This document shows positions 26,498 to 34,235 of a stretch of DNA of 64,000 nt, piece after piece (within the stretch, counting starts at the first letter, position 1; each line of letters opens with the position of its first letter). The position numbers and the translations under genes are program-made. The notes under the pieces are model-generated. The model saw only the letters and a program-made list of their open reading frames with translations. It did not search any database and was not told where the DNA came from. Origin of the DNA: SXOA01 sp046593355 (GTDB lineage Bacteria > Planctomycetota > Planctomycetia > Pirellulales > Pirellulaceae); NCBI GenBank assembly GCA_046593355.1, contig JBKJNY010000223.1, positions 1 through 64,000 of the forward strand. The letters are read 5' to 3'.

Positions 26498-27415
26498 ATG
26501 AGCATCCCCAAAATCTCCCCCGGCACCACCCGCATCGGCTGGATCGGCACCGGCGTGATGGGCCACAGCATGGCCGGCCACCTGATGGCCAAGGGCTTTG
26601 CCGCCACCGTCTATAGCCGCACCAAATCCAAGGCCCAGCCGCTGCTCGACCAAGGTGCCGCCTGGGGCGCTTCCCCCAAGGAAGTCGCCCAGAAGAGCGA
26701 CGTCGTCTTCGCCATCGTCGGCTTTCCCAAGGACGTGCGGGAAGTCTTCCTGGGGACTGACGGCGCCCTAGCCGGCGCGAAGGCCGGCAGCGTGCTCGTG
26801 GACATGACCACCAGCGAGCCGTCGCTGGCGGTGGAGATCTATGAGGCGGCGAAGGCCAAGGGAGTTCATGCGGTGGATGCCCCCGTGTCCGGCGGCGACG
26901 TGGGGGCGAAGGAAGCCCGTCTCTCCATCATGATTGGCGGCGACAAGGAAGTGGTGGAGGCCCTGCAGCCCTGCTGGGAAGCGATGGGCAGGACCATCAT
27001 CCATCAAGGCGGCCCCGGCTCCGGCCAGCACACCAAGGCGGTCAACCAGACGCTCATCGCCAGCAACATGGTCGGCGTCTGCGAGGCCCTGCTCTACGCC
27101 TACAAAGCCGGCCTCGACCTTCCCACCGTCCTGCAATCGGTCGCCCCCGGCGCCGCCGGCAGCTGGTCCCTCTCCAACCTCGGCCCCCGCATCATCGCCG
27201 GCAACTTCGACCCCGGCTTCTTCGTGGAGCATTTTATCAAGGACATGGGAATCGTCCTGGACGAAGCCAAGCGAATGAACCTCGCCCTCCCCGGCATTGC
27301 CCTCGCCCGCCAGCTCTACATCGCCCTCGCCGCCCAAGGCCACGCCCGCAGCGGCACCCACGCTCTGCTGCTTGCCCTGGCGAGCTTGTCGGGGGTGGAG
27401 TGGAAGCAGAAGTAG
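26498..27415 (+). CDS. 3-hydroxyisobutyrate dehydrogenase-like NAD(P) oxidoreductase
   Basis: A 305-residue beta-hydroxyacid dehydrogenase. N-terminal Rossmann motif GWIGTGVMG (14-22), the substrate loop PVSGGDVGA, and the catalytic-Lys helix GQHTKAVNQ, then a helical C-terminal domain. It would oxidise a short 3-hydroxyacid with NAD(P)+. Substrate is unknown; MmsB/GarR/GlxR are equally compatible. Upstream 26458-26484 holds the dispersed AAATCTCAAATCTCAGATTT repeat. Confidence 0.92.
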   Translation: MSIPKISPGTTRIGWIGTGVMGHSMAGHLMAKGFAATVYSRTKSKAQPLLDQGAAWGASPKEVAQKSDVVFAIVGFPKDVREVFLGTDGALAGAKAGSVLVDMTTSEPSLAVEIYEAAKAKGVHAVDAPVSGGDVGAKEARLSIMIGGDKEVVEALQPCWEAMGRTIIHQGGPGSGQHTKAVNQTLIASNMVGVCEALLYAYKAGLDLPTVLQSVAPGAAGSWSLSNLGPRIIAGNFDPGFFVEHFIKDMGIVLDEAKRMNLALPGIALARQLYIALAAQGHARSGTHALLLALASLSGVEWKQK

Positions 27416-27443
27416 CGGAGACGGCAAGCTACAATGCGGGCGT

Positions 27444-29180
27444 ATGGTCGCTCTCTACCTTACGCTCGCTTCGGTAACGGCCGTTTATTGTCTGCTCGGC
27501 TACTGGCTGGCGTTTGGAAAGGTCAATTGGCTCTGGCGCGCGGGAGCAGTTTGCGCCTCGCTCACGCTGCTCGTCCCCATCGGGACCTATGAGCCGCTCG
27601 TGTTATTTGGGATGACCACGGTCCTGTTCGTGGCAGTCGCTGGTTGCTCGCGCTTGTTTCTTTGGTGGAGGGGAAGACGGCGCAAGATTCCGGCGGGAGC
27701 AAATCCTGATGAGCGGGCGGCAAACAGGGTCAGCTTTCAGTTTCGCTTGCACGACATGCTGGGACTCACAGCAGTCTTCGGCGTAGCGGCTTGGATGGCG
27801 AGAACATTCCTGCGTGAAGAGGTTCTGCTACCGTGGACAGCGACCTGGATTGTTGCGGCGTTTACCGTGGCACTTACGCTGGCGGTAGTAGGGCTCGTGG
27901 TGGGGCCGCGGCGGCTGGTTTCTGCCGTCGCGTTGATAGTGCTCGGTTCCTGCCCAACCGCAGTGTTCTATTTCCGTTTCCGTCCACTCTCTTTCGTTCC
28001 GTTCTACATCGTTGGCGATTACTTAGGCGACTATCTCTTCCAATCTTTTCCTGGATCTGCGACGATTGCGATGCTCGTGTTGGTGTTCTTATTCGTGCTA
28101 TTTCTTGCTCTCGGCTTTTGGATGCTTGGAGCGTTTCAGAAAAATCTCAGTGGCTCCTCAAGGGGACGAATTTGGCAGTGTATTGCCGCCACCGTAGCTG
28201 CCGCGTGGTTCACGTCATACGCTTGGTTGTACTGCCAGCTCCTCTCATTTCCCCAGCCGCCATCCAAGGACCGACAGCAGGCGAATTCGCTGCCGCGGAT
28301 TCTGGAGCGGGGCGAGCGGATTGAATTTGTCCCTGCGGCTCAGGCACGTGCTCTTGCGGGCGATATCCTCGCACTGACCAAACAGCCGGGATTTGTCGCG
28401 CTCCCCTGGAACGGTGCCTACTCCGAGCGGCGCAATTTCGACCAGGCTTTACTCGTCCAACTCCAGACTGCTCGCAGCATCGCCCGCGGACTTGATGCCC
28501 AGGTCACTGCCCTGGAACCGACGAACCCTGATTCGGCGGCAGACCACGCGGTGGGCATCCTCCGAATTGGGACGATGTTCGGCCACGAGGGGCAGATACT
28601 TCACAGCCAAGTGGGAACAGCCATTGAAGAGGCCGGGCGAATGGACATCGTTCGTTTGCGGACTAAAGTCTCTCCTCAGAAAGAACGAGAGTTGCTCCAG
28701 ATTGTTCGGCAGGTTGAAGCAAGCCGCGAGCCGCTTGAGACGGTCATCGCGCGTGAGGAAGCCTGGAGGGATCTGCATGATCGCTGGCGGTTCCGGTTGT
28801 ACAAGGTGCTCGTTTTGGGAAAGGAAACGGCCGTCGGTTGGGAGGGCAGAGAATGTTACGACCAGGTACACGAGACGCACCGACGGTACATCTGCTCGGC
28901 CCAACTCTTGGTCACCGATTTGGCGATTCGGGCCTACAAGCAGGATCACGGGGAATACTCGGCGAACTTGGAATTGCTCGCCCCCGATTATTTAAGCCAG
29001 GTTCCGCTGGACCCATTCTCGAACAAGCCTTTCCAATATCGTCGCGGCGTTTCTGATTTTGTCCTCTACAGCATCGGAAGCGACGGAGTGGACAATGGTG
29101 GAAAATTCGGCAACTTGCAGCAGGTCACATACCATCCCGAGGGCCTCGACTGGGATCTGGACGCCCTCACGCGTCCGTAA
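27444..29180 (+). CDS. Multi-helix membrane protein with pseudopilin-like tail
   Basis: A 578-residue protein. About seven hydrophobic segments in the first 290 residues (ALYLTLASVTAVYCLLGYWLA at the start, then pairs through AFTVALTLAVVGLVV, VALIVLGSCPTAVFY, TIAMLVLVFLFVLFLALG) precede a soluble part (about 310-578). Its end reads AIRAYKQDHGEYSANLELLAPDYLSQVPLDPFSNKPFQYRR and VLYSIGSDGVDNGG, as in type II secretion major pseudopilin tails. Function unknown. ATG 27444 is 28 nt after the upstream gene; the longer frame starting at 27297 overlaps that gene and is rejected. Confidence 0.8.
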   Translation: MVALYLTLASVTAVYCLLGYWLAFGKVNWLWRAGAVCASLTLLVPIGTYEPLVLFGMTTVLFVAVAGCSRLFLWWRGRRRKIPAGANPDERAANRVSFQFRLHDMLGLTAVFGVAAWMARTFLREEVLLPWTATWIVAAFTVALTLAVVGLVVGPRRLVSAVALIVLGSCPTAVFYFRFRPLSFVPFYIVGDYLGDYLFQSFPGSATIAMLVLVFLFVLFLALGFWMLGAFQKNLSGSSRGRIWQCIAATVAAAWFTSYAWLYCQLLSFPQPPSKDRQQANSLPRILERGERIEFVPAAQARALAGDILALTKQPGFVALPWNGAYSERRNFDQALLVQLQTARSIARGLDAQVTALEPTNPDSAADHAVGILRIGTMFGHEGQILHSQVGTAIEEAGRMDIVRLRTKVSPQKERELLQIVRQVEASREPLETVIAREEAWRDLHDRWRFRLYKVLVLGKETAVGWEGRECYDQVHETHRRYICSAQLLVTDLAIRAYKQDHGEYSANLELLAPDYLSQVPLDPFSNKPFQYRRGVSDFVLYSIGSDGVDNGGKFGNLQQVTYHPEGLDWDLDALTRP

Positions 29181-29212
29181 GTCTCTCTTTGACGCATGTG
29201 GGACAACAAAAG

Positions 29213-29689
29213 ATGCCTCAGCCTACCGTCTACGTAGAAACCACCGTCATCGGCCATCTGGTCGGTCGCATTCTTGCTGATCCGATTGTCGCAGGCCGTC
29301 AAACGGTAACTCGCCTGTGGTGGCCGGAAGCGCAGAAGAAGTATCGCTTGTTCGTTTCGCGGCTCGTTGCCGACGAGTGTGGTGGAGGAGACGCAGTTGC
29401 CGCTGCCGAACGCCTGGCGGTACTGAATTCATTGGAGTTTTTGGCAGCATCGGCGGAAGCTGACATCCTGGCCGAGCAACTCATCGATGGGAATGCGATT
29501 CCGAAAACGGAACCGCGAGACGCGGCTCACATTTCCCTGGCGACCGTCCACGGAATAGAATACCTGGTGACGTGGAATTTCAAGCACATTGCCAATCCCA
29601 CCACTCGCACCTCAATTGAGTCAATCTGCCGGCGCGCGGGATACGATCCGCCCATCATTTGCACTCCTGATGAATTATTGGAGACCTGA
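29213..29689 (+). CDS. PIN-domain toxin-like nuclease
   Basis: A 158-residue PIN-fold protein of the VapC-like type with Glu in place of the first Asp (VYVETTVIGHL, 5-15). Other acidic residues: E42/D44 region in SRLVADECGGGDAV, and D in RDAAHISLATVHGIEYLVTWNFKHI. It would act as an RNase toxin. A small antitoxin-like gene follows 1 nt after the stop, an unusual toxin-first order. ATG 29213 starts MPQPTVYVETT. Confidence 0.8.
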   Translation: MPQPTVYVETTVIGHLVGRILADPIVAGRQTVTRLWWPEAQKKYRLFVSRLVADECGGGDAVAAAERLAVLNSLEFLAASAEADILAEQLIDGNAIPKTEPRDAAHISLATVHGIEYLVTWNFKHIANPTTRTSIESICRRAGYDPPIICTPDELLET

Positions 29690-29690
29690 C

Positions 29691-29912
29691 ATGACCAACG
29701 ATTCGATCACCGAAGAAATTCGTGCCATCCGGCGCGAACTAGCGGCTCAATGTGGCAACGATGTGTCAAGAATTCTTGCCGATGCCCGGCAGCGCGAGGC
29801 ATCCGATGGGCACACCTACGTAACACTTCCCAAGCGTGCTGCGGCAGCGATAATAAATCTCGTTGATGTACTCGTGGGAGCGCAAACTGATATCCTCCCA
29901 CCGGTCAAGTGA
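29691..29912 (+). CDS. Small antitoxin-like partner of the PIN protein
   Basis: A 73-residue acidic/basic helical protein (MTNDSITEEIRAIRRELAAQCGND...VTLPKRAAAAIINLVDVL) starting one nucleotide after the PIN stop. Not assigned to a family. The immediate coupling argues it is the antitoxin. A fossil of the same gene (MSSDSIT...PVK) is at 30890-30931. Confidence 0.75.
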   Translation: MTNDSITEEIRAIRRELAAQCGNDVSRILADARQREASDGHTYVTLPKRAAAAIINLVDVLVGAQTDILPPVK

Positions 29913-29983
29913 GCGTCAGCGAAACAGTGGCCGCCACCGCCCACCGACATCCCGGCAGCACTTTCTCATCCTGGAGCACGTAA
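29905..29983 (-). pseudogene. Uma2-family 3' relic, copy 1
   Basis: Minus-strand frame YVLQDEKVLPGCRW.. matches the C-terminal VLQDEKVLPGFRC.. of the copy at 30935-31159. Only the last approx. 25 codons survive, ending convergently with the antitoxin gene. Confidence 0.55.
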
Positions 29984-30294
29984 TGCGCAAGAGATCTCCC
30001 CGCCGCGGAAGCCTCTCGGAATACATGGCTGAGATTCTCAAAAATGCCGTCTATGAAAAGGGGGAGCAGTTCAATGTGATTGTGGCTGAGGCTCCCGATT
30101 TGCCTGGCTGCGTGACCCAGGCGGCCAGCTTTGAGGAGGCCCGTGAGAATCTCGTGGACGCCATTGAGGTCTGGCTGATGTCCGGCCTGCGCAGCGGGGA
30201 GGATCCGCCCGTGGTCAACGGCTGTCGTTTGGCCATTACCACCGTGCCAAGGAGGCCTGGGACTGCCCAGTCTCAAACCCGTATCAAGACGTGA
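29983..30294 (+). CDS. hicB: HicB family antitoxin
   Basis: A 103-residue HicB-type protein with the core SEYMAEILKNAVYEKGEQFNVIVAEAPDLPGCVTQAASFEEARENLVDAIEVWL. The N-terminal MRKRSPRRG is basic and extra. The DNA-binding C-terminal part seen in the copy at 4160 is absent, and the end (AITTVPRRPGTAQSQTRIKT) runs into the downstream hicA relic. It lies next to a broken hicA, so it is now an orphan. Confidence 0.8.
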   Translation: MRKRSPRRGSLSEYMAEILKNAVYEKGEQFNVIVAEAPDLPGCVTQAASFEEARENLVDAIEVWLMSGLRSGEDPPVVNGCRLAITTVPRRPGTAQSQTRIKT

Positions 30295-30481
30295 ACTGGT
30301 GCGCAAGTTGAAGGGCCTGGGTTTTGAAGGACCGTTCCCTGGAGGAAAGCACGAGTGAATGTGTCGCGCCGAGTTACGCGTGACGATCCCCAATCCCCAC
30401 GGGGGCGAGATCGATCCCGGACTCATTCGACGAATCCTGCGCCAGGCAAATATCACGCTTGATGAATGGATGCGCATATAA
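30263..30481 (+). pseudogene. hicA: hicA relic with in-frame TGA
   Basis: From CTG 30263 the frame reads L P S L K P V S R R E L V R K L K G L G F E G P F P G G K H E, then TGA (30356-30358), then MCRAELRVTIPNPHGGEIDPGLIRRILRQANITLDEWMRI and a stop at 30479-30481, all in one frame. This is a whole HicA apart from the missing ATG and the premature stop. Toxin activity is unlikely. Confidence 0.85.
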
Positions 30482-30510
30482 GATGCGGGCCTGGCGGAGG
30501 TCAAAAAATC

Positions 30511-30858
30511 ATGAAGCACATGGAGCTAAAAAAGGTCGCGCTGAATCGGGCGGAAGTGAAGGCCGAGTACGAAGCGCTGGACCCCGAGTTTGAGCTACTA
30601 CGTTAGATGCTTGGCGCTCGCACGAAGGCTGGCCTCAGCCAGGCCGACGTGGCCAAGCGCATGGGCACCCAGGCCCCGGCCATCACACGGCTGGAGTCCG
30701 CCTTGAGCAGCGGCAGACACTCGCCGTCCATTGATACGCTCAAGCGGTATGCGGAAGCCGTTGGATGCGAGCTTCAAATCAAGTTCGTTAAAGGAAACCC
30801 CAAGCCCCACAAGGCGTTACCGCCGACCCGTCACGCTTCCGGCGCAGCGGGCGGCTGA
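30511..30858 (+). pseudogene. XRE-family antitoxin split by an in-frame TAG
   Basis: ATG 30511 opens MKHMELKKVALNRAEVKAEYEALDPEFELLR, then TAG (30604-30606), and directly after it ATG 30607 opens MLGARTKAGLSQADVAKRMGT with the helix-turn-helix, RLESALSSGRHSPSIDTLKRYAEAVG. Both parts are in one frame and together give a normal-looking HigA-type antitoxin. The C-terminal part (83 residues) contains the whole DNA-binding domain and may be made by restart at TAGATG. No toxin partner is found. Confidence 0.8.
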
Positions 30859-30889
30859 ACTGAATGGTTGGCCTCCCCAGAGAACTCGC

Positions 30890-30931
30890 ATGTCCAGCGA
30901 TTCAATCACTGACACCACGCCGGTTAAGTGA
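30890..30931 (+). other. Fossil of the small antitoxin gene
   Basis: ATG 30890 reads MSSDSITDTTPVK and a TGA at 30929, matching the first 7 and last 3 residues of the protein at 29691-29912 with the middle deleted. The rest of 30859-31407 contains the Uma2 relic (30935-31159) and then no gene until 31408. Confidence 0.6.
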
Positions 30932-30934
30932 GCT

Positions 30935-31159
30935 TCATCGGAACAACTCCCCCACCACGCACCGAAATCCCGGCAGCACTTTCTCGTCCTGGAGCACATC
31001 GTTCTCGCTGAACGTGGGGGAGAGGCGGTCGGGAACGTGGGTGACGACTTCGCGACTGCGGGGTAAGGCGTTCCAGACGAGCGCGCCGCCGGCGTGCAGG
31101 TATTCGAGCGTGCTGCGCGGATGTGGGCGCCCGGAGCTCTGATGAGGAAGAACAACCAA
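30935..31159 (-). pseudogene. Uma2-family endonuclease C-terminal relic, copy 2
   Basis: The minus frame reads TLEYLHAGGALVWNALPRSREV and PTFSENDVLQDEKVLPGFRC, the C-terminal half of Uma2 proteins (DUF820, PD-(D/E)XK-like fold), ending GELFR. The N-terminal nuclease half is absent. It faces the antitoxin fossil in the same convergent arrangement as copy 1. Confidence 0.7.
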
Positions 31160-31407
31160 AAAGTCGCGAAGACTCGAAAGAACATGAAGCGGTTCCGTTC
31201 AAGCCAGGTTGCCGTGAATACCGCTTGATTTCTTCCTTGGAGGGTTCTGGGCTGTCCTGATGAAGTCGATGAATTCCGCATGATGCGGCCAAAACCACCG
31301 GCTTAGGAGGTATTGGCACAAAAGGTGCATTCAACCCGATTGCGTCGGAACAAAAAGACTCTGACCACTTACAGTGGTTTGGTACTTTCTCTTCAAGGGT
31401 GAATGCC

Positions 31408-31557
31408 ATGTTATGGACCGTCTTGTTGATTCTCCTCATTATGTGGGCCTTGGGCCTTGGCTTCGGCGTAGCGGGGAATTTAGTGCATCTGCTGTTGGTT
31501 GTCGCGCTGGTGGTGCTGGTCGTGCAGCTTCTTCAGGGACGACGAGCAGTTCTCTAG
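31408..31557 (+). CDS. lmo0937-family small membrane protein
   Basis: A 49-residue protein, MLWTVLLILLIMWALGLGFG...HLLLVVALVVLVVQLLQGRR, with two membrane helices and the LLQGRR end of the lmo0937 family. It is too short for a 60-residue frame cut-off. The ribosome-binding site AAGGG is 9-13 nt upstream. It probably has an envelope-stress role in other bacteria, but nothing here tests that. Confidence 0.8.
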   Translation: MLWTVLLILLIMWALGLGFGVAGNLVHLLLVVALVVLVVQLLQGRRAVL

Positions 31558-31698
31558 CATCGACAGCCTGCGAATTGCAAGGGGGGCAAATGCTTCCCCG
31601 AGAGGGCGGCAGCGCAGTTCCGCGCTCATGCATGATCATGGGCCTACCTGAGGCAAGCTCGGTAGTGACCCAAGCGGAATGCTGTCTATACTCTGGGC

Positions 31699-33225
31699 AT
31701 GACCGCGGAGGACATCAACACCGCAGAGGCTTCGCCGCTGGAATCGCCGCCGCGGTGTCTGTCGATGGGCGGCCTATTTGCCGGCCCGCTGCTGGCGGTG
31801 GGAGTTTATTTTCTGTTGCTGTGGCAAGCGCCGGATTTGGCGCATGCGCCGCGGGCGACGGCGGCGATTGCGGTGCTGATGGCGGTGTGGTGGATGAGCG
31901 AGGCGATTCCGCTGGAAGCGACTTCGCTCTTGCCGCTGGTCCTGCTGCCGCTCTCCGGGGCGGTGAAGAATTTTCAGGCGGCGGCGACACCCTTCGCCGA
32001 TAAGAGCATCTTTCTCTATCTCGGCGGCTTCATCCTGGCGCTGGCGGTGGAGAAGTGGGGGCTGCACCGGCGGCTGGCGCTGCTCACGCTGCTGGCGGCG
32101 GGAACGCGGCCGGCGCGATTGATTGGCGGGTTCATGCTGGCGACAGCGGGAATCAGCCTCTGGATCAGCAACACGGCCACGGCAGTGATGATGCTTCCTA
32201 TTGGCATCAGTGTGGTGCAGCTCGCCGAGAAACGGATGGCGGGAGGCTCGCCCAAGGATTCGGCGAATTTCGCCACCGCCCTGCTCATCTCCATCGCCTA
32301 TGCGGCCAGTCTCGGCGGCATGGGGACGCTCATCGGCACGCCGCCGAACGTCTTCTTCCGAGCCTTCTTGGAGGAAAAGGGAATCACCATCGGCTTCGGC
32401 CAATGGATGCTGTTCGCCATTCCCGTGGTTGCCATGTTCATGCTGCTCTGCTGGCTGCTGCTCACGAAAATCCTGTTCCCTGTCTCGCTGAAGGAAATTC
32501 CCGGCGGGCGGGAGCTGATTCGGAGCGAGCTGACCAGCCTGGGGCCGGTTTCCCGCGGCGAATGGACGGTCCTCATTGTCTTTCTCGTCACCGCCCTCGC
32601 CTGGATTTCCCGCGACAGCCTGACCCAGTGGACATGGCTCGTTACCAACTTGCCGGTCATCAAGTCCATCGACGATTCCGTCATCGCCATGACCGCCGCC
32701 GTACTCCTCTTTCTGCTGCCGGTGAACTTCAGCCGCGGCATCTTCGCCATGGACTGGAAATCCGCCGGCCGGCTGCCGTGGGGAGTGCTGCTGCTGTTCG
32801 GCGGCGGCCTGAGCCTTTCCAAAGCGATGGAGGAAACGAAGCTGGCGGACTGGATTGGGGCCAACGTCTCGCAGCTTGGCGTATTACCCACGCCAATCCT
32901 AATCGTTCTGGTCGTGGCCGGCGTGGTCTTCTTCTCGGAGCTCGCCAGCAACCTGGCCACGGCCACCGCGCTGCTGCCGATCCTCTATCAGGTCGCCGTG
33001 GGGCTCCAGCTCGACCCGCTGCTGCTCTGCGTCCCGGCCATTCTCGCCGCCAGTTGCGGGTTCATGCTGCCGGTGGCCACGCCCCCCAACGCCATCGTCT
33101 TCGGCACCGGGCGGATCGGCATCCGGCAGATGATGAAAGCCGGCCTGTGGCTGGACCTGGCCGGCATCGGCCTGATTACGCTGGCGACGTACGCCTTGGG
33201 GTCCGTGTTGGGGATCAAGCTGTAA
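31699..33225 (+). CDS. DASS-family (SLC13) sodium/anion symporter
   Basis: A 508-residue inner-membrane transporter for dicarboxylates, phosphate or sulfate with Na+. Helices are continuous from about 25 (GLFAGPLLAVGVYFLLLW). The family motif ISNTATAVMMLPI is at about 155-167 and GTPPNVFFRAFL and SCGFMLPVATPPNAIVFG (about 456-473) provide the two SNT-like half-sites. A large loop (KEIPGGRELIRSELTSLG) separates the halves. No partner transport gene. ATG 31699. Confidence 0.93.
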   Translation: MTAEDINTAEASPLESPPRCLSMGGLFAGPLLAVGVYFLLLWQAPDLAHAPRATAAIAVLMAVWWMSEAIPLEATSLLPLVLLPLSGAVKNFQAAATPFADKSIFLYLGGFILALAVEKWGLHRRLALLTLLAAGTRPARLIGGFMLATAGISLWISNTATAVMMLPIGISVVQLAEKRMAGGSPKDSANFATALLISIAYAASLGGMGTLIGTPPNVFFRAFLEEKGITIGFGQWMLFAIPVVAMFMLLCWLLLTKILFPVSLKEIPGGRELIRSELTSLGPVSRGEWTVLIVFLVTALAWISRDSLTQWTWLVTNLPVIKSIDDSVIAMTAAVLLFLLPVNFSRGIFAMDWKSAGRLPWGVLLLFGGGLSLSKAMEETKLADWIGANVSQLGVLPTPILIVLVVAGVVFFSELASNLATATALLPILYQVAVGLQLDPLLLCVPAILAASCGFMLPVATPPNAIVFGTGRIGIRQMMKAGLWLDLAGIGLITLATYALGSVLGIKL

Positions 33226-33272
33226 GCGACGAAGTGCTTGCAAATCGCTCAAACGGACGTTAGATTGACCGC

Positions 33273-34130
33273 ATGAAGCCTACCCTTCTCCAGGCCGCAC
33301 TTGCCGAAGTCCTGGGGACGTTCTTGCTAATCCTGTTTGGCTGCGGGGCCGTGCATTCCGTGGTGCTAACCGGGGCCCAATCGGGTCTCTGGCAAGTGGC
33401 AATTGTCTGGGGCGTGGCCATCATGCTGGCCGCCTATGTCTGCGGCGGAATCAGCGGGGCACATATCAACCCAGCCATCACCATCGCCTTGGCGCTCTGG
33501 GGCCGCTTTGATTGGTCTCGCGTGCCGGCTTACATCCTGGCTCAACTCGGCGGAGCGATGCTCGCCGCTGCTGCCTTGTTTTTGCTCTATGGCCCGCTGC
33601 TGGAGAAAAAGGAATTGGACAAGGGGGTCACGCGCGGCGAGATGGGGAGCATCGTCACGGCCATGTGCTATGGGGAATACTATCCGGCTCCCGGCAGCTT
33701 GGCCTCCGACAAAAAGGCTTTCCAGGCCGAAGACTGGAACGAGATTTCTGGCACGGTTCCGTTCCACGTCGCCTTCGCCGCGGAAGTCCTGGGAACCGCC
33801 GTCCTCGCCCTCGTCGTCTTCGCCGTCACGGACCCTCGCAACCAGTCCGGCCCACCGCTGGCTCTCGCGCCGGTGTTCATTGGCCTCTGCGTGGCGATTT
33901 TGATTTCCATCATCGCCCCACTCACCCAGGCCTGCTTCAACCCCGCCCGCGACTTCGGCCCCCGCCTCTTTGCATACTTCGCGGGCTGGGGGGAAGCAGC
34001 CATCCCCGGCCCCAACGGACATGGTTTCTTCACCGTTTACATCCTGGCACCGACGATGGGGGCTATCGCGGGCGGCGGACTTTATGAACGGGTCTTCCGG
34101 AGCTTTTTGCCGGAAGCTAAATCGAAATAA
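33273..34130 (+). CDS. Aquaporin / glycerol facilitator (MIP family)
   Basis: A 285-residue MIP channel with six helices. First NPA box: GAHINPAITIALAL (about 69-76); second: ACFNPARDFGPRLF (about 222-233). The insert between helices 3 and 4 is long (LEKKELDKGVTRGEMGSIVTAMCYGEYYPAPG), as in GlpF-type channels. It permeates water or glycerol. Starts at ATG 33273, 47 nt after the DASS gene. Confidence 0.93.
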   Translation: MKPTLLQAALAEVLGTFLLILFGCGAVHSVVLTGAQSGLWQVAIVWGVAIMLAAYVCGGISGAHINPAITIALALWGRFDWSRVPAYILAQLGGAMLAAAALFLLYGPLLEKKELDKGVTRGEMGSIVTAMCYGEYYPAPGSLASDKKAFQAEDWNEISGTVPFHVAFAAEVLGTAVLALVVFAVTDPRNQSGPPLALAPVFIGLCVAILISIIAPLTQACFNPARDFGPRLFAYFAGWGEAAIPGPNGHGFFTVYILAPTMGAIAGGGLYERVFRSFLPEAKSK

Positions 34131-34149
34131 TCACCACAGAGCAACGTCG

Positions 34150-34235
34150 ATGAATGGCCGCAAAAAAACACGAAAAGTCGCAAAAACAGATTTTAAGTCA
34201 CTTCTTCGTGACTCTTTGCGTTTTTCGCGGCCATT
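34150..34235. repeat. Imperfect inverted repeat overlapping a gene start
   Basis: GAATGGCCGCAAAAAAACACG (start 34152) and TTTTTCGCGGCCATTC (end 34237) are imperfect inverted arms. The repeat covers the first codons of the transglutaminase-like frame. Confidence 0.5.
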
